Assembly: GCA_036480375.1 (NCBI GenBank)
Contig: JAZGGI010000029.1
Location: forward strand, 33,210 to 97,209
Length of the DNA: 64,000 bases
Origin: Candidatus Zixiibacteriota bacterium
Lineage (GTDB): Bacteria > Zixibacteria > MSB-5A5 > GN15 > JAAZOE01
Direction of reading: 5' to 3'
The notes below the pieces were generated by a model. The model was not told where the DNA came from. It saw only the letters and a list, made by a program, of their open reading frames with translations, and ran no database searches. The position numbers were made by a program, and so were the translations under genes. This document shows, piece by piece, positions 45,376 through 55,022 of this stretch. The number at the start of each line of letters is the position of its first letter. Positions within the stretch are counted from its first letter, which is position 1.

Positions 45376-45704
45376 TTGTTTTCATCCTTTTCTGAAAGTA
45401 TAAAACTATCCGACGCTTCTTCAATCGGACGATTGCGCAGAGCGGAAATCTCAGAACTAAGTGAATCGGCGAGCCTCTTAAATTTCCGAATATCCGATAT
45501 TTGCCTGAAATATATTGAGACGAAAAGCAAGAAGGAAATCAATACCCCAAATGTAAATGCCATATAAGCAACTACGATCATCGGAATATTGATATATTTG
45601 GAGAAGAATAAATCGACTGTCACCATTTCCTGAGCGTTGAACACCGCAAATCCGATCAAAATAACAATCAGAATGACTATCAAAACGGTCCAAAATGCCC
45701 ACAT
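45372..45704 (-). CDS. lapA: LapA-like small membrane protein (DUF1049)
   Basis: The 110-residue product starts at ATG 45704 (AGGAGG six bases upstream; an earlier TTG is unlikely). It has two membrane helices (MWAFWTVLIVILIVILIGFA and PMIVVAYMAFTFGVLISFLL) joined by the family's NAQEMVTVDLFF loop. A cytoplasmic coiled-coil tail follows (IRKFKRLADSLSSEISAL). This is the LapA / DUF1049 layout. It sits upstream of lapB as in Proteobacteria and heads a six-gene operon running into mutS-mutL-miaA. Confidence 0.85.
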   Translation of the reverse strand: MWAFWTVLIVILIVILIGFAVFNAQEMVTVDLFFSKYINIPMIVVAYMAFTFGVLISFLLFVSIYFRQISDIRKFKRLADSLSSEISALRNRPIEEASDSFILSEKDENK

Positions 45705-45739
45705 ATATCCTCCTTGATACAGGTAATACAACAAGAAGT

Positions 45740-45768
45740 TATATAACAGATAACTTTTTGCCGGTCAA
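45740..45768 (-). promoter_or_regulatory. Sigma-70 promoter of the lapA operon
   Basis: TTGACC (45763-45768) and TATATA (45740-45745) are 17 bp apart on the minus strand, 35 bp before the lapA ATG. Confidence 0.7.
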
Positions 45769-45828
45769 TATAAAATAACCCATTTCAGCTATGCTAAAAC
45801 AGGTTATGAAAAACATGCTTTTCGGAAA

Positions 45829-46494
45829 TTATTCTTTGGCTTCGGCGAATTTAATACTATTAACCACTGCGTTCCAAATTGGAGTATAATTCGCGCTCGT
45901 TTGGTATTCACTTATAAAATGCATCATATATATTTTACCGTCCCGAACCGCAAAAAACATCCACCCCGTCAGATAATCATTAATAGCATTAGCCCGATCA
46001 GAACCACGATTCGAAATTTGCATTTCATATGCTTGACGGACTTCCAGGAGCGCGACCTTTGTTTTCTGGATCGATATATTTCCGCTTTTTAATATATCAT
46101 GAGGCTTGGCGATAATTTTGAAATGTCTTAGGAAAAACTTTTTCTGTTTGGAATTAAACTCAGGATTGAGCATAGTTGCGATAAATTCATCGACGGTGGA
46201 ACTGCAGGTATCTATCAATAGTTTCAAGGTTGGTACCTGGGCATAATCCTCATTGCCCCCCAAAAAATGACGAGGATATACCGGGCTTTTATCCATTAAT
46301 GTCAACCGAAGCGATATTTTTGATTTTGAGCCTATCTTGGCTGAATAACCATCCGGAACCGCCAGAGATATACCGTGATCTTTATCCGTGAATATCTTAT
46401 CCTTTATCTCACCGATCTTGCCCGCACTGACAGTACCCCCAATAAATATAATCGAGAAAAATACGGTTAACGTTATACGAAGCGATTTTTTCAT
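45829..46494 (-). CDS. Secreted protein of unknown function
   Basis: The 221-residue product begins at ATG 46494; GGGAGG at six-base spacing favours it over the ATG two codons earlier. It has a signal peptide ending near TVSAG, then a mixed alpha/beta domain. The central part has conserved-looking strands (KISLRLTLMDKSP, KTKVALLEVRQAYEMQ) and the C-terminus resembles eukaryote- or PsbP/Mog1-like small domains (GWMFFAVRDGKIYMMHFISE). That resemblance is loose, and I would not name a family. It is transcribed alone. Confidence 0.7.
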   Translation of the reverse strand: MKKSLRITLTVFFSIIFIGGTVSAGKIGEIKDKIFTDKDHGISLAVPDGYSAKIGSKSKISLRLTLMDKSPVYPRHFLGGNEDYAQVPTLKLLIDTCSSTVDEFIATMLNPEFNSKQKKFFLRHFKIIAKPHDILKSGNISIQKTKVALLEVRQAYEMQISNRGSDRANAINDYLTGWMFFAVRDGKIYMMHFISEYQTSANYTPIWNAVVNSIKFAEAKE

Positions 46495-46520
46495 GATCAT
46501 CCTCCCTAATTCTTTTGTGA

Positions 46521-46549
46521 ATAATCAAAAATTATTCATCAATTGTCAA
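46521..46549 (-). promoter_or_regulatory. Predicted sigma-70 promoter of the 45829-46494 gene
   Basis: TTGACA (46544-46549) and GATTAT (46521-46526) are 17 bp apart on the minus strand, 26 bp before the start codon. Confidence 0.55.
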
Positions 46550-46605
46550 GGATTTTGATAAATTTGTCGTTACTTACTGATACAATTAGGCGGTAATAAA
46601 GTCTA

Positions 46606-48774
46606 TTATTTTACCAAAACCGCCTTGAAAAACGCAGATTCGTTACGGGCATGAGCCCTAAATAAATAAATTCCGGAAGAGACATACCGACCGGCATCGT
46701 CTTTTCCATCCCAGTAAACTTCAGTGTTTCCAGCCAAAGAAGGAACGGCAGAAGCTGACAGTGATCGTAATTTCCTCCCTAAAATATCATAAATATCGAT
46801 TGCGATTTTTTCCCCGACCGATCGAAAATTCTTTAATACCAGCGTGATTGATGGATTGAAAGGATTTGGATATCCATTTATTGACGGCTTTTCGACGACT
46901 ATATTATGGGGAAGATTCTCTTCAACGCTTGTCATCGGAATTGAATAAATATAGACAGCCTTCTCATCCGAGGCGGCAATATAATTGCCATGAACGGCTA
47001 ATTTGGAAACCGGCTTTCCCCCTGAAAATAGAAGTACATCCGATAAAGGATTGGACATATTATAAACGAATATACCATCGTCGCTGGCCACATAAATATT
47101 TCCGTTTTCCATTTCCAATTGAGAGGCATTAGCAATTGAATGAAACAGGAACAAGGCAGGGATATAAGGTAATCCGGGGCTATTAGTCACCGAGGCGTAA
47201 AAACCATCAGATGATGCCATATATATCATTGTATCATCAACTAAGAAATCATTGACCTGGCCATAGATCTCGGTAGCATCGATCAATTGTAAACCAAAAT
47301 CATTTTCAATTACATACACTTCAAGCTTATCGTCGGATGTTCCGCGATATAACAAATTGTCCCTAAAACAAACCGCAGTAGTGGTCGTTTCAAACTCCCA
47401 ATTGATAATATCGAGAGTTATCCCGTCGATATCCCTTCTGACGCCTTTCATAAATCGCAGGTAATAGGTATAGATGAGATCGCCGTTATAAAAATAATCT
47501 TCGATGATTCGAGGTTGACCTAATGAAATCGATATCGAGAAAAAAGGTTGGATTAAATCAGGATTGCCGAAGCCATTATCCAACGCCGGGAAGATCATCC
47601 CGGTCATATGATCCCCGACAAATATCGTATCTCCTTTTGAAAACATTCCCGCCGGACGATAAGGAGGATTAATCAGACGCCCGGAACGAACGGGATTATC
47701 CGGATTTGAGATGTCATAGATTTCATAGCGATTGTTTGGTCCGATGGTATGCAACCTTGAATTGTGAAATTCCAATTGTTTTATCGGTCCCGGAGAAGCA
47801 TACACCATGCTCGGGTATATTATATCAAGCGTTTGCGGGTCGTCTATAATGTAAGTAACAAATCCTTTTTCCCTGTGCGCGTAAGTTATATAATTGTGTC
47901 CTTTATATGAAAATACTTCACCAAAACCAAGAGTTTCATTTATGGGGAAAATCTGATCAATTCGTGTTTCTCCTTCACCATAAATCAATTCGAAACCCAC
48001 CGCACCATTGGAGATAACCGTACCGTAATTTGTAATGAATATATTATCGCCGCGAATAAACGATTCTCTCGTTTCAAGGTAAACAGGATTAGCGATATCG
48101 CCAATCGAACCGACCATATATCCGGTCGGACGAATTCCGGCGTAAATTGTGTCGCCATAAATTGAAAAAGAAATGGCCTGTTCGGGCAGCAACATTTGAG
48201 AGACCGCCTCGCCAAATCCTTCGGAATCCGGTTCGTAAATCAGTAATCCGTTATAATCGTCAAGGGCGAACAGACGAGACGATGATACTTCGAGATCAAT
48301 CACCCTGATACCGGTCATACTGCTGTCATCAAACAGGATGTTTTCCGGGTCGGATATGTCATACCGGACCACGCCGTCATATTCAATCGCGGCGTATAAG
48401 AAATTATCCACATATTCCCAATCCCAAATTTCCCATTCCGGTACAAATGACCCCATCATTTGAGGCGCCGCAGGATTTGATATATCTACCAGATATATTT
48501 CTCCCGATTCGGTCTCGGTGACCAGCAAATCATCAAACACTTGTATTTTGTAAGGATCTCCGGGAATTTCAACATCCGAAAAAAGATATTTTTTTGAATA
48601 GTCATAATCAAGATTTACAATGCCGATACCGTTTTGAAAAGCGCAATACAGATAATTGTCTTGCGCTTTAACATCTCTAATATCATTCCATAAAAAGGAA
48701 CCATGATATATAAAATCATCGGCCGCGCCTAAAGATGCCAGCATAATCAATATGACAAGAATAAATCTAATCAT
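46606..48774 (-). CDS. Secreted LVIVD-type beta-propeller protein with a T9SS sorting domain
   Basis: The 722-residue protein has a signal peptide (MIRFILVILIMLASLGAADD). A chain of LVIVD-type repeats follows (GEIYLVDISNPAAPQMMGSF, then GVVRYDISDPENI, YEIYDISNPDNPVRSGRLI and GIFVYNMSNPLSDVLLFSGG), which together make a beta-propeller. The last 85 residues or so are a Por/T9SS C-terminal domain (GYPNPFNPSITLVLKNF, then YVSSGIYLFRA). The ATG overlaps the subtilase gene's stop by four bases, so both are made together. It may be a surface-displayed partner or substrate-capturing module for that protease; this is inference. Confidence 0.85.
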   Translation of the reverse strand: MIRFILVILIMLASLGAADDFIYHGSFLWNDIRDVKAQDNYLYCAFQNGIGIVNLDYDYSKKYLFSDVEIPGDPYKIQVFDDLLVTETESGEIYLVDISNPAAPQMMGSFVPEWEIWDWEYVDNFLYAAIEYDGVVRYDISDPENILFDDSSMTGIRVIDLEVSSSRLFALDDYNGLLIYEPDSEGFGEAVSQMLLPEQAISFSIYGDTIYAGIRPTGYMVGSIGDIANPVYLETRESFIRGDNIFITNYGTVISNGAVGFELIYGEGETRIDQIFPINETLGFGEVFSYKGHNYITYAHREKGFVTYIIDDPQTLDIIYPSMVYASPGPIKQLEFHNSRLHTIGPNNRYEIYDISNPDNPVRSGRLINPPYRPAGMFSKGDTIFVGDHMTGMIFPALDNGFGNPDLIQPFFSISISLGQPRIIEDYFYNGDLIYTYYLRFMKGVRRDIDGITLDIINWEFETTTTAVCFRDNLLYRGTSDDKLEVYVIENDFGLQLIDATEIYGQVNDFLVDDTMIYMASSDGFYASVTNSPGLPYIPALFLFHSIANASQLEMENGNIYVASDDGIFVYNMSNPLSDVLLFSGGKPVSKLAVHGNYIAASDEKAVYIYSIPMTSVEENLPHNIVVEKPSINGYPNPFNPSITLVLKNFRSVGEKIAIDIYDILGRKLRSLSASAVPSLAGNTEVYWDGKDDAGRYVSSGIYLFRAHARNESAFFKAVLVK

Positions 48775-51700
48775 TTCATTAAAATCATTTTATGCGTTGA
48801 GATTCTTTTGGTATCACTGAGGCGCACCAGATAAATTCCGGAGGCGACAGGTTTTCCCGTATTATCAGTGCCGCTCCAGACAACCTGATGCGATCCGGCC
48901 GGATAATATCCGTCCGCCAACCGGTTTACATGCTGACCCAGGATATTATAGATATCCAATTTAATATCCCCTCCTCGATCCAGAGTGAATTGAACAGTTG
49001 TTTCAGGATTAAACGGATTAGGATAATTGCTTGTAATTTCAAAAGTCAGGGGTATGTGGGAATTTGACTCATCGATTGCCGTAGGCGTTCCTCGATGGGG
49101 ATTGACACCGGTATTTTTATCGTCTCCTAAAAATTTCGGCCAGAGCATATTTTCGGGTATATATGGCGTTCCCAGATTCCAGACAAAAAGCTCGTTAGCG
49201 TCGCCGCATAAAATAATCTCCGTCGTGCCATCACCGTCCAGATCATCCACCACCGGAGTATTTGGCGTCGAATATACTCTGGATGCCGGCGTCGGAGTTA
49301 TAATGGGGAACCCGGGAGTCGGAGTACCATCCGGTTCCCAGACATAAATTTTCTCATAACTCGCTGTATATGGGAATAAATGCCCGGCTCGACTGATAAT
49401 ATTTTGAGTGCCGTTACCGTCTAAATCGGCGATTATAATATGTCCCAATGTATTTTGGACCGTCAGCAATAATCCTCGAGGCAGATATGACGGATTATCT
49501 TTGCACGGCGATCCGTCATGATTAAAAGCATAGACATGAGCGAAATCCCAATTATAATAGGCAATGATAACCTCTTTGCGTCCATCCCCGTCAAAATCGA
49601 CACTCACCGGTACAGTAGAAATCCAGTCATCAATCGCGGGTAGAAAAACCGGCCACCCCGGCAAATCCTCTTTCCCGTTCTCTAACGCCCAGATGCCATT
49701 GGCTCCGCTGGCATCTTCACCGGCGACAATTATTTCGAGAGTACCGTTCTCATCAAGGTCAGCCAGGACGCCTCCCCCTGTCAGGCGGATATTACGAGCC
49801 TGCGGCGATTCCCATCCCGGCAAGGCCAGCCCGTTTCTTCCATTCCAGACATACACTCCGGATTCATCAATCGTAGTGCCATAAATTGCGACTACGTCAA
49901 TCGTATTGTCATTTTCCAAATCTGTTGCCGTCACAAACGGGGCCGATAATCCACTATTAGTCAAAGTATCAAAGATATTCGGATCAAGAGCGGTAAACAG
50001 TCCATCGAGCGAATAAAAATAGGACGTGCCGTCAAATTTGTATGCCCTGACCTCACCGTATGGCGACATATAGAGCGCTACCGAATCGGAATAATCGAAT
50101 AACTCGGTAGCCGTCACAACCGGATAGGTATAGTAAGTCATACCGGTCGAGGCTTGCCGTGGCCATCCGCTCAATGACTGACCCATATAATTGTAACAAG
50201 CCAAAATACTTTTACCCGAAATGATAATATCAGTCAACCCATCCCCATCAATGTCATCAAAAGAAGGTATCGCCCTCATATCCTTATCAGTATCAACCGG
50301 AAATCCGGGAAGAATTGAGCCGTCATCGTTATAGGCATAAACGCCGTGATCCGTCCCGACCACAATTTCTTTTTTACCATCGCCGTCGATATCAGATGTA
50401 CCGGGAGAAAAAGCCATAAATCCGGGATGAGCTTTCGGAAATCCGGATCGCATAGTATTGACAATATTAATCTCGGCTAAATCTGAATAAACCTGGGCCC
50501 CGCAATGTGATTCTATCTTTAGTATATATGATCCGGTTTCGAGTGAGAATATCGGCCAGTCAACCACGAATTCATCGAAGTACATCTGAGGACTACTAAA
50601 TATCTTACTATATTCACTCGCATCCGCCGCATGATAAGAAGCTACGACGGAATCATATTCCTGGCCGAAAGCCGATCCATGAATTGAAATTAGGTATTTA
50701 TACTCTTCTCCATTTATCGGGGAGCTTAAATAAGCCCCACCCGCATTAATCAGGCGGCATGTTATTTCATGATTTCCTGCTTCGCTATCAAGTCGAAAAG
50801 TATAATATCCTACCAGTCCGTCGCTATCCCAGATAAAAAATTGTGAATCATCCGTAGCCGTCGATGTCTCTTTAAGCAGAGTCCATTCTTCCGGAAATTT
50901 CCCTTCGCCCACATAAAGTCTGGCAAATCCGGAATAATCTCCGGTGACTGCGATTCCGATCGGAATATCGCCCCGGACAATCTCCGCGTTGCCGGGATTT
51001 GTCAGATAAACTGTCGGCCCATTAAGCGATTGAAAAGCGGTTCCGACGTTGAGACGCCCCCAGCCCGATAAAGTATCATATCCAGGCAAATTATCGCCGG
51101 TATTGAAAGGATCCAGAATATCATCAGCCGTTTCTCTGAGAGTTTGTTCAATCGCTGCCGCATCCAAAGAAGGATTAAAAGACCATAACATTGCCGCCGC
51201 TCCAGCGACCAGCGGCGCCGACATCGAGGTGCCGTCGGCCAGAATATAATCTTCGGCAATAATGCGCAGCCCCGGTTCCTCATCTTCATATAAATCGGTA
51301 TTTCTTGCCCGAAGCGATAAAATATCCCGGCCCGGCGCGACTATATCAAGAGATGGCCCGTAGGAAGAAAAATACGTTACATATCCGTGAGAGTTTGTTC
51401 CCCCGACTGTAAACGTTTCGTCAAAACCCGCCGGAACAACCGTGATGCTATTTCCAAAGTTTCCTGCCGCCGCAACCAGAATGCATCCACGGCTATGCGC
51501 ATATTTTATTGCTTCGTGAAGTATCCCCATCTCATAGGGAGAGCCCCAGCTCAGGTTCATAACTCGTGCGCCCATTTCTACGGCATAAATAATGGCCGGA
51601 ACCGTCACAGATTGAAACGCCCTCGGGAAAATTTTGACAGGCAAAATCTTTATATTTCCCGGAAAACCCGAAATTCCCGTTTGATTCCATTTGGCAGCGA

Positions 51701-52508
51701 TCAAACCGGCGATATGAGTCCCGTGACCGACATTATCGGACGGATCGCTATCTCCAATGGCGCCGAATACCGATAATGAATTTCCGGAAAAATCCCATCC
51801 CACATAATCATCTACTAACCCATTATGATCGTCATCGATGTCATTGCCCGGAATATCATCTTGATTGAAAAATATATTTCCCTGCAGATCGGGATGTCCG
51901 TAATCAACGCCCGTATCGAGAATTGCCACAATCACCTCAACGGCGTCAGCGGGTACGTTATCATAAACCGTTGACAATTTGATATCTTCACCCGCCAGGC
52001 CGGTTGCCAAATATAAAGTATCATTGTTTTCGCCTTCGTGACGAATAACTCCATAGTATTCTTGACCGCTGTTATGATAATACCATTGATATTCAAACAA
52101 GGAATCCGATGGCCAGTCGAATAATTCCATTTTATAATCGGGCTCAACCAGACGCACTCCCGGACTCTTTTGAATATTGCCTATTACGTCCATTACATCA
52201 ATTGTGTCAGGAAAATCAAGAATATACAAATCCGCCAGAAAAGTCTCGCTGGCCGCTTTTTTCCCAAAATATTTTGTAGAATAACTTTCCGCCAATGAGC
52301 GTAAAGTCCATCCCTGATAAAAGCCTGCGTCGGTTGCGCTGACTTTTGAAAAGAGTGTATTTAATGTGGGCCTAAAACCGTTATCTGTCAGTATTAACAC
52401 TTTGCCCGGTTGATAAGAAATATCTGAATCATTGGCAGCACCGGTAACGCTCCCCAGTAAAATTAACATCAGGATTATCTGGCTACTGTAAATAACGGTT
52501 ATCTTCAT
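48771..52508 (-). CDS. Secreted subtilisin-family protease with FG-GAP repeats and a T9SS sorting domain
   Basis: This 1245-residue S8 protease has a signal peptide and a propeptide (LYILDFPDTIDVMDVI to about residue 130). The catalytic triad is Asp (VAILDTGVDYGHPDL, about 198), His (DNVGHGTHIAGLIA, about 265) and Ser (GTSMSAPLVAGAAAML, about 432); the oxyanion Asn is in AAAGNFGN. Beyond about 500 comes a beta-sandwich region. FG-GAP-like units follow, each with DxDGDGxxE calcium loops (DIDGDGKKEIVVG, VDFDGDGRKEVIIA, DDLDGDGTTEIILC). The C-terminus is a Por/T9SS domain (SNYPNPFNPETTVQFTL). It is probably a surface or secreted protease that feeds on proteins. Confidence 0.92.
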   Translation of the reverse strand: MKITVIYSSQIILMLILLGSVTGAANDSDISYQPGKVLILTDNGFRPTLNTLFSKVSATDAGFYQGWTLRSLAESYSTKYFGKKAASETFLADLYILDFPDTIDVMDVIGNIQKSPGVRLVEPDYKMELFDWPSDSLFEYQWYYHNSGQEYYGVIRHEGENNDTLYLATGLAGEDIKLSTVYDNVPADAVEVIVAILDTGVDYGHPDLQGNIFFNQDDIPGNDIDDDHNGLVDDYVGWDFSGNSLSVFGAIGDSDPSDNVGHGTHIAGLIAAKWNQTGISGFPGNIKILPVKIFPRAFQSVTVPAIIYAVEMGARVMNLSWGSPYEMGILHEAIKYAHSRGCILVAAAGNFGNSITVVPAGFDETFTVGGTNSHGYVTYFSSYGPSLDIVAPGRDILSLRARNTDLYEDEEPGLRIIAEDYILADGTSMSAPLVAGAAAMLWSFNPSLDAAAIEQTLRETADDILDPFNTGDNLPGYDTLSGWGRLNVGTAFQSLNGPTVYLTNPGNAEIVRGDIPIGIAVTGDYSGFARLYVGEGKFPEEWTLLKETSTATDDSQFFIWDSDGLVGYYTFRLDSEAGNHEITCRLINAGGAYLSSPINGEEYKYLISIHGSAFGQEYDSVVASYHAADASEYSKIFSSPQMYFDEFVVDWPIFSLETGSYILKIESHCGAQVYSDLAEINIVNTMRSGFPKAHPGFMAFSPGTSDIDGDGKKEIVVGTDHGVYAYNDDGSILPGFPVDTDKDMRAIPSFDDIDGDGLTDIIISGKSILACYNYMGQSLSGWPRQASTGMTYYTYPVVTATELFDYSDSVALYMSPYGEVRAYKFDGTSYFYSLDGLFTALDPNIFDTLTNSGLSAPFVTATDLENDNTIDVVAIYGTTIDESGVYVWNGRNGLALPGWESPQARNIRLTGGGVLADLDENGTLEIIVAGEDASGANGIWALENGKEDLPGWPVFLPAIDDWISTVPVSVDFDGDGRKEVIIAYYNWDFAHVYAFNHDGSPCKDNPSYLPRGLLLTVQNTLGHIIIADLDGNGTQNIISRAGHLFPYTASYEKIYVWEPDGTPTPGFPIITPTPASRVYSTPNTPVVDDLDGDGTTEIILCGDANELFVWNLGTPYIPENMLWPKFLGDDKNTGVNPHRGTPTAIDESNSHIPLTFEITSNYPNPFNPETTVQFTLDRGGDIKLDIYNILGQHVNRLADGYYPAGSHQVVWSGTDNTGKPVASGIYLVRLSDTKRISTHKMILMK

Positions 52509-52561
52509 TGGCTTTCCGCGCTGGCTATTTCTCTAATTAAAGTTAATACGAAAATAAATTA

Positions 52562-52567
52562 TGTCAA
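52562..52567 (-). promoter_or_regulatory. Possible -35 element upstream of the subtilase operon
   Basis: A perfect TTGACA lies about 55 bp before the subtilase ATG on the minus strand. At 17 bp only AACTTT is found, so the promoter call is weak. The rest of 52509-52707 holds nothing recognisable. Confidence 0.3.
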
Positions 52568-52707
52568 GGCATCATTAACATAGCCTTATTGTCTAAATTT
52601 CTGGGCGGTGAGGATTTACTTAAAGACGGTTGGCAAGACAATATATAAAAATATATTTCTATTTCAAAACCAAATTTCTGAATCTCTCTGCGAAAAGAAC
52701 AATGATT

Positions 52708-53415
52708 CTAACGTCCGCGAATTTTGCGGCGCGAAAGGCGAAATCGCGAACGACGGCTGAGCAATTTTTTTCGGCGCAAAATACCAAATATCCTCCACCA
52801 GCCCCAATCGACTTTTGGCGCCAGTTCAGATGCGTCCTGAACCAATTCTGATATCGAACTAAAAGGATCTTCCGCCACCAGATTAACGATTATTTCTTCC
52901 GGCTCGGCGTTTGGGAAAACAATTCCGGAATCTCTTTGTGTCCGCGATTTAGTGCCGGGAGAAAATGCGGATTGTATCCTATTACCGGTTTCATCAACGA
53001 TCTTATCAGCCGTCTTCCATACTTTTTCAGTATTCGGAGATTCCGCATGTGAAATATTAAAGGCGTCTTTGCCCCTTTCGATGGAATCAAAAGCCTGAAT
53101 AATATGTTCAAATTCCAGGAGTTCATAAATCTCGTAAACATTGGGTATCATATTAACGAGTTTAATATCTCCGGATTTTTGCCTGATTTCCTGAATTTTG
53201 GAGACAAAAATCCCCCATCCTGCCGATGAGATATAGTCCACTCCGCCCAAATCAATCAGGATTTTATACTTGTCCTGCCGGAGCAAAGTATCAATCGCGA
53301 CTTCAAGCTCGGAAGCGGTCAGGGTATCAACCACGCCGTCGGCGCGAATAATTGATAATTCGCCTGAAGGGCCGGCTTGAGATAATGACAATCTTATATC
53401 TTCCATTGCGTTCAC
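52708..53415 (-). CDS. STAS-domain protein with a long basic tail
   Basis: The 235-residue protein begins with a STAS (anti-sigma factor antagonist type) domain at residues 15-115. Its phosphorylatable Ser region is intact in LGGVDYISSAGWGIFVSKIQ. In partner-switching systems this Ser is phosphorylated by an anti-sigma kinase. The remaining 120 residues are not STAS. They include Ser/Glu-rich low complexity, then a Trp/Arg-rich end (KVDWGWWRIFGILRRKKLLS) that might contact membrane or nucleic acid. No kinase, phosphatase or sigma factor gene is adjacent. The start may be GTG 53415 or ATG 53406; neither has a clear ribosome binding site. Confidence 0.75.
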   Translation of the reverse strand: MNAMEDIRLSLSQAGPSGELSIIRADGVVDTLTASELEVAIDTLLRQDKYKILIDLGGVDYISSAGWGIFVSKIQEIRQKSGDIKLVNMIPNVYEIYELLEFEHIIQAFDSIERGKDAFNISHAESPNTEKVWKTADKIVDETGNRIQSAFSPGTKSRTQRDSGIVFPNAEPEEIIVNLVAEDPFSSISELVQDASELAPKVDWGWWRIFGILRRKKLLSRRSRFRLSRRKIRGR

Positions 53416-53592
53416 GCTAAAATATAACCTACTATAAAGAAAATCGCCACAAAATAAGCGAAACTTAACCCCCGACCGTTATGAAATCAGCCAAGGATTA
53501 AACCAATTTAATACTCTATATCTGTACGGTTTTCTGTATTTTCCCGGCCCGCAAAACTCCATGCCAAAATTAATCTATCAGAATTACGGATT

Positions 53593-54933
53593 TTACTCTT
53601 TATTTATTTTATAATCCTTTAACTTTTGCCTTAGAGTATTGCGATGAATTCCGAGAATATCGGCCGTTTTCTGCATATTCCATTTTTCGGAAATCAAAAG
53701 CGCCCGGATATGTTCTCGCTCCAAATCAGACAGGCTGATTTTTCGCAAAGGCGATTTTTTAGTTTCAGAAACATTCAGACCGGGTAAAACATCTATATCG
53801 ATTATATTCTCAATCGATAAAACAACGGCTCTCTCAATAACATTCTGAAGCTCCCTGACATTCCCCGGCCAATCGTACGCAACAAGAAGCGATGCCGCCG
53901 ATTCGGAAATACCTTCAATCTTTTTATTCATTTTAATTGCGGATTTTTTTATAAAATATTCGGCCAGTGTCAAAATGTCGCCCCCTCTCTCACGAAGTGG
54001 AGGCATTTCAATATTAACGGTATTTATTCGGAAGAATAGATCCTGCCTGAATTTCCCTTCCTCTATAAGTCTTTTCAAATCCCGATTAGTGGCTGAAATG
54101 ACCCTGACATCAACTTTTTTGGATTTATCGGAACCCAAAGGTTCAAAGCTGCCGTCTTCCAGCACGCGCAGAAGCTTGGCCTGCATCGCTGGCGTCATAT
54201 CTCCAATTTCATCCAGGAAAATCGTTCCTCCATCGGCCAACTCAAACCTTCCCGGTCGCTTTTTATCGGCCCCGGTAAAAGCGCCCTTTTCATGGCCGAA
54301 CAATTCGGATTCCAACAGAGTTTCCGGAAGTGAAGCGCAATTTAGCGGTACAAATCGATTTTCTTTTCGAGGCGACAGTCGATGCAGTATTTCGGCGATA
54401 AGTCCCTTTCCGGAACCTGAGGGGCCGGTAATCATAACGGTCGAATCGGTCGGCCCAACCCGCGAGACAAGAGAACGCACCTGCATTAGAGCCCCTGACT
54501 CTCCAATCAATTCAGGTATATCTGCCAATTCCATCTGGGTTCGTTTTAGTAAGTCAATGTCAACTATCAGTCGGTTTTTTTCTGCGGCCCTTTTTAAGTT
54601 TATAAGTAATTCTTCAAGATTGACAGGTTTGGTCAGATATCCGTATGCTCCACTTTGCATCGCTTCAACGGCTGTTTCCACCGTACCGAACGCGGTTAAA
54701 ACTATCACTTGAATAAAGGGATTTATATCTCTTAATTTACTCAGCAATTCAAGACCGCCCATTTCCGGCATTTTCATATCGATTACAGCGACGGGAGCGA
54801 ATATATTGGAATATATATCCAGAGCCTCCTGACCGTTTGATGCCTTCGAAACCTGAAATCCTTTTTTTTCCAAAAAGCCCGACAGCATATCGCGCTGGGC
54901 GGCCTCGTCATCGACAATTAGAATTTTGGGCAT
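53593..54933 (-). CDS. NtrC-family sigma-54-dependent response regulator
   Basis: The 446-residue protein has a receiver domain (residues 1-120) with the phosphorylated Asp in VAVIDMKMPEMGG. The AAA+ sigma-54 activation domain (about 140-370) has Walker A GPSGSGKGLIAEIL, the sigma-54 contact loop GAFTGADKKRPGRFE, Walker B GGTIFLDEIGD and the arginine finger region PPLRERGGDI. A Fis-type helix-turn-helix (about 405-446, MQKTADILGIHRNTLRQKL) completes it. It can therefore open sigma-54 promoters such as those seen at 11671 and 26696, but no kinase gene is adjacent and its true targets are unknown. Confidence 0.95.
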   Translation of the reverse strand: MPKILIVDDEAAQRDMLSGFLEKKGFQVSKASNGQEALDIYSNIFAPVAVIDMKMPEMGGLELLSKLRDINPFIQVIVLTAFGTVETAVEAMQSGAYGYLTKPVNLEELLINLKRAAEKNRLIVDIDLLKRTQMELADIPELIGESGALMQVRSLVSRVGPTDSTVMITGPSGSGKGLIAEILHRLSPRKENRFVPLNCASLPETLLESELFGHEKGAFTGADKKRPGRFELADGGTIFLDEIGDMTPAMQAKLLRVLEDGSFEPLGSDKSKKVDVRVISATNRDLKRLIEEGKFRQDLFFRINTVNIEMPPLRERGGDILTLAEYFIKKSAIKMNKKIEGISESAASLLVAYDWPGNVRELQNVIERAVVLSIENIIDIDVLPGLNVSETKKSPLRKISLSDLEREHIRALLISEKWNMQKTADILGIHRNTLRQKLKDYKINKE

Positions 54934-54964
54934 ATTTTTATCCCTTTAAGTATTCCTATTTGTA

Positions 54965-55005
54965 CAAAAAAAACCTTTTCTCATGCCGGAGAAAAGGTTT
55001 TTTTT
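54965..55005 (-). terminator. Rho-independent terminator of the outer-membrane protein gene
   Basis: AACCTTTTCTC and GAGAAAAGGTT form an 11-bp stem around a 6-nt loop, flanked by A- and T-runs. It ends the 55023-55676 gene on the minus strand and could work in both directions. Confidence 0.85.
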
Positions 55006-55022
55006 CGGATTTTTCTATTTAA

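Noticed and set aside
53550..53575. TGGCATG...TTTTGC on the minus strand as a third sigma-54 site
   Set aside because: The GG-GC spacing is 11 bp rather than 10, and it is about 140 bp from the STAS gene start.
53975..54712. A 245-codon open frame on the plus strand
   Set aside because: It mirrors the AAA+ domain of the NtrC-type regulator, whose motifs are certain.
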